This document shows, piece after piece, positions 45,453 through 54,613 of a stretch of 64,000 nucleotides of DNA. The position numbers were made by a program, and so were the translations under genes. This DNA is from Nocardia paucivorans NBRC 100373 (GTDB lineage Bacteria; Actinomycetota; Actinomycetes; Mycobacteriales; Mycobacteriaceae). The notes under the pieces are model-generated. The model made no database searches, was not told the DNA's origin, and worked only from the letters and a program-made list of their open reading frames with translations. Within the stretch, counting starts at the first letter, position 1; the number at the start of each line of letters is the position of its first letter. The DNA lies in the NCBI RefSeq assembly GCF_000308675.1, contig NZ_BAGE01000018.1:434001-498000 (forward strand), in the 5' to 3' direction.

Positions 45453-45565
45453 TTGTGAAGCTCACAAGGGGTTGCGACCCGTCCCGCGTTCGCGCACCCG
45501 AAGCGCATGCGCCGAAGGCACGAGTCTCGGTCGCGCACATACGAGACCTTCAGGGTCGCAACCCC
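45453..45565. repeat. Nested inverted repeats after accA3
   Basis: TTGTGA-AGC-TCACAA (45453-45467) runs straight into GGGGTTGCGACCC (45468-45480), whose exact complement GGGTCGCAACCCC is at 45553-45565. The 72 bases between hold GCGCATGCGC and a GTCTCG/CGAGAC pair. Position 27 bases past the accA3 stop suggests a large terminator-like fold; the rest of 45212-45591 holds no supported gene. Confidence 0.7.
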
Positions 45566-45591
45566 GCGCCGCCGAAGGGCAGCGCCGAGAA

Positions 45592-47379
45592 CTACTTGAT
45601 TTCGGCGAGTACCGTGCCCTGGGTGATGGCCGCGCCGGCCTCCACGTTCAGTCCGGTGATCACACCGGCCTTGTGCGCGTTGACCGGGTTTTCCATCTTC
45701 ATGGCCTCGAGCACCACGACCAGGTCGCCGGGTTCCACGGTCTGGCCTTCGGTGACGGCGACCTTGACGACGGTGCCCTGCATCGGCGCGGTCACCGCAT
45801 CGCCCGACGCGGCACCGCCACCCGCGGCGCCGCGCTTACGCGGCTTCGGCTTCTTGCGAATGGCACCGCCCGCGGCGGCGCCGTTGCCGATGCTGAACTC
45901 ACCCGGCAGCGAGACCTCGACGCGGCGTCCGCCGACCTCGACGACCACCTTCTGACGCGGTGCCTTCTCCTCGTCGTCGATCGGTTCGCCGCCGGTGAAC
46001 GGCTCGATGGTGTTGTTCCACTCGGTTTCGATCCACTTGGTGTAGACGTCGAACGATTCGCCGTCGCCCACGAACGCGGGATCCTCGACGATCGCCCGGT
46101 GGAACGGGATGACCGTGGCCAGGCCTTCCACCTGGAATTCGGCCAGGGCGCGCCGCGCCCGCTCCAGAGCCTGGGTCCGGTTCTCGCCGGTGACGATCAG
46201 TTTGGCCAGCATGGAGTCGAACTGGCCACCGATCACGCTGCCCTGCACGACACCCGAGTCCACCCGCACGCCGGGGCCACTCGGCTCCTTGTAGACGGTG
46301 ATGGGGCCGGGGGCGGGCAGGAAGTTGCGGCCGGCGTCCTCGCCGTTGATCCGGAATTCGATGGAGTGCCCGCGGGGGGTGGGGTCCTCGGTGAATTCCA
46401 GCTTTTCGCCATTGGCGATGCGGAACTGCTGGCGCACCAGATCGATACCGGCGGTTTCCTCGGTCACCGGGTGTTCGACCTGCAGGCGGGTGTTCACCTC
46501 GAGGAACGAGACGGTATCGCCCTGGACCAGGTATTCCACCGTGCCGGCACCGTAGTAGCCGGCTTCCTTGCAGATGGCCTTGGCCGATTCGTGGATGCGC
46601 TTGCGTTGGTCGTCGGTGAGGAACGGCGCGGGAGCCTCCTCGACCAACTTCTGGAAGCGACGCTGCAGCGAGCAGTCGCGGGTGCCCACGACGATCACAT
46701 TGCCGTGCTGGTCGGCGAGCACCTGGGCTTCGACGTGGCGGGCCTTGTCCAGGTACTGCTCGACGAAGCATTCGCCACGGCCGAAGGCCGCGGTGGCCTC
46801 GCGGGTGGCCGATTCGAACAGCTCGGGGATTTCCTCGATCGAGTGCGCGACCTTCATACCGCGCCCGCCGCCGCCGAATGCGGCCTTGATCGCCACCGGC
46901 ACGCCGTACTTCTTCGCGAATTCGACGACCTCGTCGGCATTGGCCACCGGGTCCTTGGTGCCCGCGGCCATCGGTGCGTTGGCGCGTTCGGCGATGTGCC
47001 GGGCGGTGACCTTGTCGCCGAGGTCGCGGATGGCCTGCGGGGGCGGACCGATCCAGATCAGCCCGGCGTCGATCACGGCCTGGGCGAAGTCGGCGTTCTC
47101 GGACAGGAAGCCGTAGCCCGGGTGGATCGCGTCGGCGCCCGACTTGGCGGCGGCGTCGAGGATCTTGTCGATCACCAGGTACGACTCCGCCGAGTTCTGT
47201 CCGCCGAGAGCGAAGGCCTCGTCGGCGAGCTTGACGAAAGGCGCGTCGGCATCGGGTTCGGCGTAGACCGCGACACTCCCGAGGCCGGCGTCCTTGGCCG
47301 CCCGGATGACACGCACGGCGATCTCGCCTCGGTTAGCTACGAGTACCTTCGTGATCCGAGCGTTGGCTTGGCTGGGCAC
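45592..47379 (-). CDS. accA3: Acyl-CoA carboxylase alpha subunit (biotin carboxylase + BCCP)
   Basis: A 595-residue subunit that carboxylates its own biotin and serves several AccD partners to make malonyl- and methylmalonyl-CoA, and the C26 donor of mycolic acids. The biotin carboxylase (about 1-450) shows [34 protein letters not shown]-grasp loop [14 protein letters not shown], and [18 protein letters not shown] Lys/Gly-rich linker ([18 protein letters not shown]) leads to the BCCP domain with the biotinyl lysine in EAMKMEN. GTG 47379 follows AGGAGG. BirA, which attaches the biotin, is encoded at 53179-53979. Confidence 0.96.
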   Translation of the reverse strand: MPSQANARITKVLVANRGEIAVRVIRAAKDAGLGSVAVYAEPDADAPFVKLADEAFALGGQNSAESYLVIDKILDAAAKSGADAIHPGYGFLSENADFAQAVIDAGLIWIGPPPQAIRDLGDKVTARHIAERANAPMAAGTKDPVANADEVVEFAKKYGVPVAIKAAFGGGGRGMKVAHSIEEIPELFESATREATAAFGRGECFVEQYLDKARHVEAQVLADQHGNVIVVGTRDCSLQRRFQKLVEEAPAPFLTDDQRKRIHESAKAICKEAGYYGAGTVEYLVQGDTVSFLEVNTRLQVEHPVTEETAGIDLVRQQFRIANGEKLEFTEDPTPRGHSIEFRINGEDAGRNFLPAPGPITVYKEPSGPGVRVDSGVVQGSVIGGQFDSMLAKLIVTGENRTQALERARRALAEFQVEGLATVIPFHRAIVEDPAFVGDGESFDVYTKWIETEWNNTIEPFTGGEPIDDEEKAPRQKVVVEVGGRRVEVSLPGEFSIGNGAAAGGAIRKKPKPRKRGAAGGGAASGDAVTAPMQGTVVKVAVTEGQTVEPGDLVVVLEAMKMENPVNAHKAGVITGLNVEAGAAITQGTVLAEIK

Positions 47380-47873
47380 TGAGCCTCCTGTGCAATCTTC
47401 TGTGTTCGCTTCGCGGGATGGGTCGCTGCGCAGGCTCCTGCTCCCGTAGGCGGAGTCAGCGACCCCCGACCGGTCTCGGAACCGGGTGGGTCGCTGGGCG
47501 GGTTCCGCCGAAGTGGGTTCGGATCCGCTGCGCGGGCTCCGCGCCCATAGCCGACATTTGTCGTCTCGGGCGAGTGTAGGCAGTCTGCCAACAGACGCGG
47601 AAACCGGATAGCCCTACCGAAGAGTAGGTCGTAGATCACACTCCCGCGACCTCGGTGTCGAACCGTGCCGCCGAACCCCTCTCACCTGCGGAGAAACTGC
47701 CGGCAAGTGCCCTCTGTCGGCCTGGGGCGGCTTTGTCCGATCGGCGGCGCTATGGAGGACGGATAGCGAATCCGGGATAACGAATCCGGGATAACGGGGC
47801 CCGAGTCGTCCCCGAGGGATCCGTCTCGTTCTCGCCGCCCGATCCACCCGCTGCGCCGGGGCTGCGCGATCCG
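47380..47873. other. Long upstream region of accA3, no gene seen
   Basis: This 494-bp stretch between sseA (stop 47874) and accA3 (start 47379) holds no supported gene. It contains GGGTCGCTG/CAGCGACCC inverted repeats near 47420-47470 and CGCTTCGC-type intergenic repeats. The accA3 promoter is probably in its less GC-rich part near 47570-47640. Confidence 0.5.
47767..47794. repeat. Two tandem copies of a 14-bp unit
   Basis: CGAATCCGGGATAA is present twice head to tail (47767-47780 and 47781-47794), about 80 bp past the sseA stop. Confidence 0.9.
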
Positions 47874-48770
47874 TCAGGAAGGTGCTCCCGCGACGGCGGG
47901 AACGGCCCCGTCGAACAGGGCGATGGGCATGCGGACCGTGTTTCCCCATTCGGTCCACGATCCGTCGTAATTGCGTACCGAGTCGACGCCGAGCAGGTAT
48001 TTCAGGACGAACCAGGTATGGCTTGCCCGTTCCCCCGTCCCGCTGTACACGACCAGTGGGCCGGCGGTGGTGAGGTCGTCGTATATCGCCTCCAGCGCGG
48101 CGCGGTCGCGGAATCGCCCGTCGGGACCGATCGCGTCGTTCCACGGCAGGTTCACCGCGCCCGGTATGTGACCGCCGCGCGGAATCATCTCTTCCCGGTC
48201 GGTCGGCGCGCCCACTCGTATGCCCGCGTACTCCGCGGGTGAGCGCACATCGATCAGCGGGTCGACGCCGAGTCGGTGCAGGACTTCTTCGCGGAATATG
48301 CGGTTCGTATGGTCGTCCCGCCGGACCTGTGGGTATCGGCCGGGCGGCGGGCAGGGGGAGTCGAAGGTGGTCTCCCGGGATTCGTCGATCCAGGCCTCAC
48401 GTCCGCCGTCGAGCAGTCGGACATCGGCGTGTCCGAAGAGGGTGAACACCCACAGCGCGTGTGCGGCGCGAGTATTGGCGTGATCGCCGTAGAGCACGAT
48501 GGTGTCGTCGCGTTCGATCCCCTTGGACCGCATCAGTTCGGCGAACCGGATGCCGTCTATACAGTCGCGGGTGACGGGATCGTCGAGATCGGCATGCCAG
48601 TCCAGTTTGCTTGCCCCAGGGATGTGACCTATGTCATAAAGACGTGTATTCGTGTCGCATTCGAGGATCTTCAGACCGGCCGCGCCGATATTCGCCGACA
48701 ACCACTCGGTGGTCACCAGCCGGTCGGGATGCGCATATGAGGCGAAGGTGGGATCCGGAGCAACGGGCAC
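47874..48770 (-). CDS. sseA: Rhodanese-family protein SseA, active-site Cys replaced by Ser
   Basis: A 298-residue protein with two rhodanese domains (about 18-130 and 160-285), in the place of mycobacterial sseA next to accA3 and maf. The family N-terminal signatures LVTTEWLSANIG and ASKLDWHADLDDPVTRD and the C-terminal GSWTEWGN are kept. In the second domain the persulfide loop, normally CxxGxR after VVY, reads VVYSGTGERASHTW: Ser243, codon AGC at 48042-48044. Sulfur transfer by the usual route should therefore fail. GTG 48770 is the start. The adjacent SufE-like gene of M. tuberculosis (Rv3284) is absent here. Confidence 0.9.
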   Translation of the reverse strand: MPVAPDPTFASYAHPDRLVTTEWLSANIGAAGLKILECDTNTRLYDIGHIPGASKLDWHADLDDPVTRDCIDGIRFAELMRSKGIERDDTIVLYGDHANTRAAHALWVFTLFGHADVRLLDGGREAWIDESRETTFDSPCPPPGRYPQVRRDDHTNRIFREEVLHRLGVDPLIDVRSPAEYAGIRVGAPTDREEMIPRGGHIPGAVNLPWNDAIGPDGRFRDRAALEAIYDDLTTAGPLVVYSGTGERASHTWFVLKYLLGVDSVRNYDGSWTEWGNTVRMPIALFDGAVPAVAGAPS

Positions 48771-48934
48771 GTTCAGAATCCTTCACACGTATGGGTAGTG
48801 GGCGAAGCGGGGTCGAAGCGCATCCTGCATGGTATGTGTGACGTGAAGTGAACCGGATTCCCGTACGAATAGGGTGAACGAACCATTAAATCGCACGTGC
48901 ATCCGATAAAGTCTCCCCGGAGGAGGGGTGAGCT

Positions 48935-49801
48935 ATGTCAGATTCTTGGCCTCGGCGGCGCTTGCTCGCGATCCTACGTGGCGCGAGTGAGCCGCTCGAT
49001 GCCCAGGAACTGGCCAGGATCACCGGACAGCATGTCACCACAGTCCGGTTCCACCTCGATATTCTCACCCGCGAATCCCTGGTGCGCCAGTTCCAGCAGC
49101 CACCACGGGGTCGGGGCCGTCCCCGAATCGGATATCGCGCCGTGCAACGATCCGTCGGGTACCAGGATCTGGCCCAGATGCTGGCCGATCAGCTGGGGCC
49201 CGATCCGGCGAGTCGGGAGGCGGCCGGGGTGGCCGCCGGCCGGGCCTGGGGCGCTCGGATGGACGTTCCCGATCAGCCTGTCACCACGCTGCGTGAGGTC
49301 CGGGAGCTGGCCGTCTCGCTGATGTCGGAGTTGGGTTTTGCCCCGGAGCGGGATTCGTCGCGGGACACCGGGGATCAGGTCGTCATTCCGTTGACCGCCT
49401 GTCCGCTGCGGGATCTCGCCCGCACCCACTCCGAAGTGGTGTGCAGTGTGCACCGCGGCATGGTGGAGGAACTGATGAACCGCAACGGCACCGGGGCCGT
49501 CGAGGTGGCGATGACGCCGTTCGTCTCCGACGATGTCTGTGAGCTGCGGCTGTGGCTGGCCGACGAGCGGTCGGGCTCCCTCGACTCGACGGTCGACGAG
49601 CTCTCGGTTCCGCCCGCCCGGGGGGAACCGCCGCCTCGGGTGTCGGAGCCGCTCGGCGCTTCGGCTCCGACCGGGATTCCGCGATCGGAAGGCTCCATCG
49701 GACCGCCGGCGGACCCGATCATCTCCCCGTCAGGCGGGAACACGCCACAATTGCGCGATTCCGATACCCACATCCTGGAGCAGTCGGCGCAACAACGGTA
49801 G
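48935..49801 (+). CDS. Winged-helix regulator with SufR-like Cys/His C-terminal motif
   Basis: A 288-residue protein. Residues 1-65 are a helix-turn-helix (RRRLLAILRGASEPLDAQEL, then HVTTVRFHLDILTRESLVRQ and a basic wing PPRGRGRPR). The central domain carries C156, C170, H173 and C202 (CPLRDLARTHSEVVCSVH and DDVCELRLW), spacing typical of metal- or Fe-S-binding regulators of the SufR/ArsR-like kind. The tail from about 220 is Pro/Ser-rich and probably disordered. ATG 48935 follows GGAGGAGGGG. It diverges from sseA, a likely target, and its 3' end overlaps the convergent maf gene by 72 bp. Confidence 0.85.
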   Translation: MSDSWPRRRLLAILRGASEPLDAQELARITGQHVTTVRFHLDILTRESLVRQFQQPPRGRGRPRIGYRAVQRSVGYQDLAQMLADQLGPDPASREAAGVAAGRAWGARMDVPDQPVTTLREVRELAVSLMSELGFAPERDSSRDTGDQVVIPLTACPLRDLARTHSEVVCSVHRGMVEELMNRNGTGAVEVAMTPFVSDDVCELRLWLADERSGSLDSTVDELSVPPARGEPPPRVSEPLGASAPTGIPRSEGSIGPPADPIISPSGGNTPQLRDSDTHILEQSAQQR

Positions 49802-50395
49802 TCCGATACCCACCACGCTCGAGGGGTCGCCCTCGATTCGGTCGACGAACCAGCCGCCCATCCCGTCCAGAGTGAAGGCGCCGGCGACCCGAAGCGGTTC
49901 CCCGGTTGCGATATAGGCATCCAGTTCCGCGGGTTCCGGTTTGGCGAAATGCACGGTGGTGGCACTACAGTCGACCGCTTCCGTAACGAGCGGCGGTTCG
50001 GCGGATCCGGTGGACCGCAGGCGCAGCACACAATGACCGGTGATCAGATCGGCGGTGCGTCCCGCCATGGTCTGCCAGCGCTCTCGGGCCACCTCCGGGG
50101 TATGCGGTTTGCCCTGGAGAACGCCATCGATGAGCAGCATCGAATCGCAGCCCACCACTGCGAGATCGTCTCCGGCCGCGGCGAGATCGGCGGAATCGGC
50201 GAGCGTGGTCGCCACGGCGCGAGCCTTGGCCCGTGCCAATTCGTTCACCACGGTATGCGGGGTGGTGTCCGCGGGCAGCGCCGCGATCACGGCGTCCTCG
50301 TCCACATCCGATACCCGGACGAGCGGGTCGATTCCGGCCGCGCGTAGCACGGACAGCCGGGCCGGTGACGCGGAAGCGAGAACCAGCCGGGTCAA
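49730..50395 (-). CDS. maf: Maf-family nucleoside triphosphate pyrophosphatase
   Basis: A 221-residue house-cleaning enzyme splitting modified or canonical NTPs to NMP and pyrophosphate. Seen: RLVLASASPARLSVLRAAGI at the N-terminus, catalytic Asp in VVGCDSMLLIDG, GKPHTPEVARERWQTMAGRT, and AGAFTLDGMGGWFVDRIEGDPSSVVGIGLPLL. The start is TTG 50395 (LTRLVLASASPARL) after GTAGGAGAA; the next upstream family-compatible codon is GTA, not a start. It is 41 bp after accE5 on the same strand. Its last 72 bp overlap the convergent regulator gene. Confidence 0.93.
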   Translation of the reverse strand: MTRLVLASASPARLSVLRAAGIDPLVRVSDVDEDAVIAALPADTTPHTVVNELARAKARAVATTLADSADLAAAGDDLAVVGCDSMLLIDGVLQGKPHTPEVARERWQTMAGRTADLITGHCVLRLRSTGSAEPPLVTEAVDCSATTVHFAKPEPAELDAYIATGEPLRVAGAFTLDGMGGWFVDRIEGDPSSVVGIGLPLLRRLLQDVGIGIAQLWRVPA

Positions 50396-50403
50396 TTCTC
50401 CTA

Positions 50404-50445
50404 CCCTTCCCGAGATCAGTAGCGCCCTTCCCGAGATCAGTAGCG
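50404..50445 (-). repeat. 21-bp tandem duplication spanning the accE5 stop
   Basis: The 21-bp unit beginning CCCTTCCCGAGATCAGTAG occurs exactly twice, at 50404-50424 and 50425-50445. On the minus strand each copy contains TAC TGA, the last codon and stop of accE5 (stop at 50437-50439), and the second copy of it lies just before the maf ribosome site. Confidence 0.95.
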
Positions 50446-50772
50446 CAGATTCGACAAGTACGGGTAGGCGTAGGGCGAGTTCGGCGAGGTGCCGCGGTGC
50501 AGCATGGTCGGCACACCCCACAGGTCTCGGGGGCCGGTCGATCCCGTGGTCGCCCCGGCGCTCGCGGCAGCGGCGGCGAATACGCATACCAGCGCGGCGA
50601 TCTCTTCGTCGGTCGGCGCGCCTTTTTCGATTACGAGGAACGGCTCCCGGCCCTCGGCCGTCGTGGCGACAGTGCTCGCATCGGCGTCGCCCCCGCGCGT
50701 GTCTGCTGTCGACTCGGCGGTGAGGTCCAGTTCGGCAGCGGCCAACACTTCCTCTTCTGCCACTATCGTCAC
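50437..50772 (-). CDS. accE5: Acyl-CoA carboxylase epsilon subunit
   Basis: A 111-residue small subunit that stabilises the AccA3-AccD5 complex. The N-terminal 60 residues are acidic and variable (VTIVAEEEVLAAAELDLTAE); the conserved part is FLVIEKGAPTDEEIAALVCVFAAAAAS followed by DLWGVPTMLHRG and a Tyr-rich end. GTG 50772 is preceded by GAGAGGATC. It lies between accD5 (140 bp upstream) and maf, the same order as in mycobacteria. Its stop codon sits in a 21-bp tandem duplication. Confidence 0.9.
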   Translation of the reverse strand: MTIVAEEEVLAAAELDLTAESTADTRGGDADASTVATTAEGREPFLVIEKGAPTDEEIAALVCVFAAAAASAGATTGSTGPRDLWGVPTMLHRGTSPNSPYAYPYLSNLRY

Positions 50773-50912
50773 GGTGCCAGATCCTCTCTCTTGCCTCGAT
50801 CGAGCGTCGGGACGCCCGATTCGCGCCGCACCGGCGTGTCGGTGCCCATCGGCATTCCTGCCGCCCGGCATCGGCGCCGCCGGTGACGCGCCCTAATGAG
50901 CGTATCGCTCGA

Positions 50913-52550
50913 TCACAGGGGAATGTTGCCGTGTTTCTTCGGCGGCAGGCTCACCATCTTGCGTTCCAGCAACCGCAGCGCCGAGACGATCTGGCCCCGG
51001 GTGTGCGACGGCGGGATCACCGCGTCCACATAACCGCGCTCCGCCGCGACGTATGGATTGACCAGGGTGTCCTCGTACTCGTTTTGCAGTTCGAGGCGCA
51101 AAGCGTCCACGTCGGCGCCTTCTTTGGCGGCCTCGGCCAGCTTCTTCCGATAGACGAATCCCACGGCGCCGGAGGCGCCCATGACGGCGATCTGCGCGGT
51201 CGGCCACGCCAGGTTCACATCGGCACCCATGTGCTTGGAACCCATGACGTCATAGGCGCCGCCGTAGGCCTTGCGAGTGATGATGGTGATTTTGCCCACA
51301 GTGGCCTCGCCGTAGGCGTAGAGCAGCTTCGCGCCGCGGCGAATGATGCCGTTGTATTCCTGGCCGGTGCCGGGGAGGAAGCCGGGAACGTCCACCAGGG
51401 TGATGATCGGGATGTTGAAGGCGTCGCAGGTGCGCACGAAACGCGCCGCCTTCTCCGAGGCGTCGATATCGAGGCAGCCGGCGAACTGGGTGGGCTGGTT
51501 GGCCACGATGCCGACGCTGCGGCCGTCGATCCGGCCGAAACCGACGATGATGTTCATCGCGCGTTCGGCCTGGATCTCGAGGAATTCATCGTCGTCGAGC
51601 AGCCGACGAATGACCTCGTGCATGTCGTAGGGCTGGTTCGGCGAGTCCGGGATGATCGTGTCCAGCTCGAGATCCTCGTCGGTGAGGGAGTCCTCGATGG
51701 CGCCGTCCACCGGGTTGCTCGCCGGGTAACGCGGCGGCTCGGCCCGGTTGTTGCTGGGCAGATAGGACAGCAGATCCTTGACGTAGTCGAGGGCGTCCTG
51801 TTCGCCGGAGGCGACATAGTGCGCCACACCCGACTTGGTCATATGGGTGTGTGCGCCCCCCAGTTCCTCCATGGTGACCTCTTCGCCGGTGACCGTCTTG
51901 ATGACGTCCGGACCGGTGACGAACATCTGGCTGGTCTGATCGACCATCACCACGAAGTCGGTGAGCGCCGGGGAGTAGACGTGTCCGCCGGCGGCGGGGC
52001 CCATGATCAGCGAGATCTGCGGGATCACACCGGAGGCCTGGATATTGCGGTGGAAGATCTCGCCGTAGAGGCCGAGCGACACCACGCCTTCCTGGATGCG
52101 GGCGCCGGCGCCTTCGTTGATGCCGATCAGCGGCCGGCCGGTCTTGAGCGCCAGGTCCATCACCTTGACGATCTTCTCGCCGTAGACTTCGCCCAGGCTG
52201 CCGCCGAACACGGTGACGTCCTGGCTGAAAATGCACACGTCGCGGCCGTCGATGGTGCCGTAGCCGGTCACCACGCCGTCGCCGAGCGGACGGTTCGCCT
52301 CCAGACCGAAGTTCACGCTGCGGTGTCGGGCCAGAGCGTCCAGTTCGACGAAGGAACCCTCGTCGAGCAGGGCGAGGATGCGCTCCCGGGCGGTCATCTT
52401 GCCCTTGGCGTGCACTTTGTCGACGGCGGCCTCGCCCATCGGGTGTTTGGCCTCTTCCAGCCGGTTCCGCAGATCGGCCAGTTTGCCGGCGGTGGTGTGG
52501 ATATCGGGGGCACCCGCCGATCCCGGCGTAGGCTGCTGGACACTCGTCAT
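50913..52550 (-). CDS. accD5: Propionyl/acetyl-CoA carboxylase beta subunit (carboxyltransferase)
   Basis: A 545-residue carboxyltransferase that moves CO2 from AccA3 biotin to propionyl-CoA, giving methylmalonyl-CoA for branched lipids and propionate use. Seen: [57 protein letters not shown], the oxyanion/acyl loops [16 protein letters not shown] and [25 protein letters not shown], and [20 protein letters not shown] 52550 ([16 protein letters not shown]) is chosen; eight further codons are open but outside the family. Operon with accE5 and maf. Confidence 0.95.
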   Translation of the reverse strand: MTSVQQPTPGSAGAPDIHTTAGKLADLRNRLEEAKHPMGEAAVDKVHAKGKMTARERILALLDEGSFVELDALARHRSVNFGLEANRPLGDGVVTGYGTIDGRDVCIFSQDVTVFGGSLGEVYGEKIVKVMDLALKTGRPLIGINEGAGARIQEGVVSLGLYGEIFHRNIQASGVIPQISLIMGPAAGGHVYSPALTDFVVMVDQTSQMFVTGPDVIKTVTGEEVTMEELGGAHTHMTKSGVAHYVASGEQDALDYVKDLLSYLPSNNRAEPPRYPASNPVDGAIEDSLTDEDLELDTIIPDSPNQPYDMHEVIRRLLDDDEFLEIQAERAMNIIVGFGRIDGRSVGIVANQPTQFAGCLDIDASEKAARFVRTCDAFNIPIITLVDVPGFLPGTGQEYNGIIRRGAKLLYAYGEATVGKITIITRKAYGGAYDVMGSKHMGADVNLAWPTAQIAVMGASGAVGFVYRKKLAEAAKEGADVDALRLELQNEYEDTLVNPYVAAERGYVDAVIPPSHTRGQIVSALRLLERKMVSLPPKKHGNIPL

Positions 52551-52944
52551 GGGTCGGAGTGTAACCAGTACCAATGCGATCTGTTAACCCGGGAAGGGCT
52601 ACTCATCGGTAGAGCTCGGTGGATAAAAGCCCAGGTGGACAAGGTTGTCCGCTGCAGAATGTTCACCGGGAACCGACATGGTGACGATTCGCGGCGGAGG
52701 TTTCGGGCCGCCGTCGCGGACCGTTGACGCGTCGATGCGACACCCCGAACGGGGCTGCGCGCCCGAGTCCGCTTCCGCCGTGTTCTCGGGTGTACCCATT
52801 CGGGTCGGGGACCCGGCTTCGTGCGCCCCCGACCATAGGGACCGTCCCGGCATCGGAACCCGGGGGTCGGAAAATCGCTTTCCCCGAGCCTGCGCTGCGA
52901 AATACCCTGGATCCACTCGCTTTCCGGCGAGGGGAGGAAATGTC

Positions 52945-53133
52945 ATGTGGCACTGGAGTACCCGGGTGGCCGAGCATGCTCGGGCGGCGGCCTGCACCCG
53001 GGTCGAACGCGAACCGGAGCCGACCGTGACCGACCCCGACTTCACGGTCGGAACGGACCCCGACGGGAACGGGCTCGTATGCCGAGCCGAGGCATCCGAG
53101 ACGATATCGATCGAGTACGACCTGGCCGGCTGA
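52945..53133 (+). CDS. Small hypothetical protein (62 aa)
   Basis: ATG 52945 follows a very good GGGGAGGAAA and opens MWHWSTRVAEHARAAACTRV followed by an acidic part (PTVTDPDFTVGTDPDGNG) and a beta-like end (LVCRAEASETISIEYDLAG). Two Cys are present. No family is recognised. It ends 45 bp before birA and may be cotranscribed. The 390 bp between it and accD5 hold no other supported gene. Confidence 0.55.
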   Translation: MWHWSTRVAEHARAAACTRVEREPEPTVTDPDFTVGTDPDGNGLVCRAEASETISIEYDLAG

Positions 53134-53178
53134 GCCCGGTTCGGGCCCGTGCGGCCGGCCGACGGGTAGCCTGCCGAT

Positions 53179-53979
53179 GTGCAGAGGCCACCGTTGGATA
53201 TCGAGCAGTTGCGTCGCGACCTCACCACGGTCCCGGAGTTGGATTTCTTCACCGGGATCGATGTGGTGTCCTCGACCGGATCCACCAACGCGGACCTGAG
53301 CGCCCGCGCAGCGGACCCGGGTGTCGATCGAGTGGTCCTGCTCGCCGAAACCCAGGAGCGAGGCCGGGGTAGGCATTCCCGTTCCTGGGTTTCCCCGCCG
53401 CGGGCCCAGATCGCCATGTCGATCCTGGTCCGGCTGCCACGTATCGATCCCGACGCCCTGGGTTGGCTTCCCCTGCTCACCGGCGTGGCCGTGGTGGACG
53501 CGCTGCGCGCCACCGCGCAGGTGCCCGCGACCTTGAAATGGCCCAATGACGTTCTGATCGAGGGTCGTAAGGTGGCGGGCATCCTCGCCGAGGTCGCCGC
53601 GAGCGGAGCGTCACCCGCGGTGGTCGTGGGCATAGGGGTGAACGTGGGTCTCACCGAGGCCGAGTTGCCGGTGCCGCACGCCACCTCGCTCACCCTGGCC
53701 GGTGCGACGGTGGACGATCGCACGGTCCTGGTGACCGCGCTGCTCACTGCGTTCGCGCGCCGCTTCACCTCCTGGCGTGCCGATGGTTGGGCCGTCGACG
53801 AACTCGCCCCCGCCTACCGGGACTACTGCTCGACCCTGGGCGCGCGGGTTCGCGCCGAACTCCCGGGTGGTCGCGCCCGTACCGGTATCGCCCGTGATAT
53901 CGATGCCTCCGGTCGACTGCTCGTGGACGACGAACCGGTGGCCGCCGCCGACGTCACCCACCTGCGTCCCGAGGACTGA
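53179..53979 (+). CDS. birA: Biotin--[acyl-CoA carboxylase] ligase
   Basis: A 266-residue group I ligase that adenylates biotin and attaches it to the AMKM lysine of AccA3. Seen: DVVSSTGSTNADL, the biotinoyl-AMP loop ERGRGRHSRSWVSPP, catalytic Lys in ATLKWPNDVLIEGRKVAGILAE, and VGIGVNVG, then the C-terminal SH3-like domain (about 215-266). It has no N-terminal helix-turn-helix, so it is an enzyme only, not a repressor. GTG 53179 (VQRPPLDIEQLRRDL). Placement beside accD5/accE5 fits its job. Confidence 0.94.
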   Translation: MQRPPLDIEQLRRDLTTVPELDFFTGIDVVSSTGSTNADLSARAADPGVDRVVLLAETQERGRGRHSRSWVSPPRAQIAMSILVRLPRIDPDALGWLPLLTGVAVVDALRATAQVPATLKWPNDVLIEGRKVAGILAEVAASGASPAVVVGIGVNVGLTEAELPVPHATSLTLAGATVDDRTVLVTALLTAFARRFTSWRADGWAVDELAPAYRDYCSTLGARVRAELPGGRARTGIARDIDASGRLLVDDEPVAAADVTHLRPED

Positions 53980-54054
53980 GCGGCCGTCCGGCGCGGGTCG
54001 AGCGCTCGAAGTCGTTCCACCGCTTGCCGCCTCCGCACACGGTAGGGTTCGACC

Positions 54055-54564
54055 ATGGGTTATCCGGAGGATGTACTGGCGCCCTCGGAACAGCTGATCC
54101 TGCATCGGCATCCGCACTGGAAGATGTTGTTCTGGCCGGTGGTCACCCTGGTCGTCGCCACCGCCCTGGCCGGGTTCGCGGGTGGGCTGGCCTGGCGTCA
54201 TCTCGAGGAGCCGACCCGATCACCGGTGCTGTTGGCGATTCTGGTGGTGTGGCCGGTCGTGGTGGTGTGGCGGTGTATCGCCCCGATCATCCGCTGGAAG
54301 TCCACGCATTTCATCGTGACCGACCGTCGGGTGCTGGTACGGGCCGGTGTGCTCACACATACCGGTATCGATATTCCGATGAGTCGGATATCGAGTGTCC
54401 AGTTCCGGCACGGATTGTTCGATCGGCTTCTCGGCACCGGAACGTTGATCATCGGCTCTTCCTCGGAGGAGCCGCTCGAGTTCGACGATGTGCCCGCGGT
54501 GGAGCAGGTGCACGCGCTGCTGTATCACCAGGTGTTCGATCCGGCGCGGGACGACTCCCGCTGA
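54055..54564 (+). CDS. PH-domain membrane protein, Rv3278-like
   Basis: A 169-residue protein with two membrane helices (about 22-46 and 58-80) followed by a bacterial PH (bPH2) domain: STHFIVTDRRVLVRAGVLTHTGIDIPMSRISS, split over strands, then GTGTLIIGSSSEEPLEFDDVP. It corresponds to mycobacterial Rv3278c. The role is unknown; such proteins sit at the inner membrane and may sense membrane state. ATG 54055 has no strong ribosome site. A two-component system starts 49 bp downstream. Confidence 0.9.
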   Translation: MGYPEDVLAPSEQLILHRHPHWKMLFWPVVTLVVATALAGFAGGLAWRHLEEPTRSPVLLAILVVWPVVVVWRCIAPIIRWKSTHFIVTDRRVLVRAGVLTHTGIDIPMSRISSVQFRHGLFDRLLGTGTLIIGSSSEEPLEFDDVPAVEQVHALLYHQVFDPARDDSR

Positions 54565-54613
54565 TGGGGGTGAGCGGCCGGGTCGTTGTCGGGGTGAACC
54601 GTAATCTGGTCCC

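Noticed and set aside
50883..52727. Long plus-strand frame across accD5
   Set aside because: Antisense to an unmistakable carboxyltransferase gene and without any recognisable domain.
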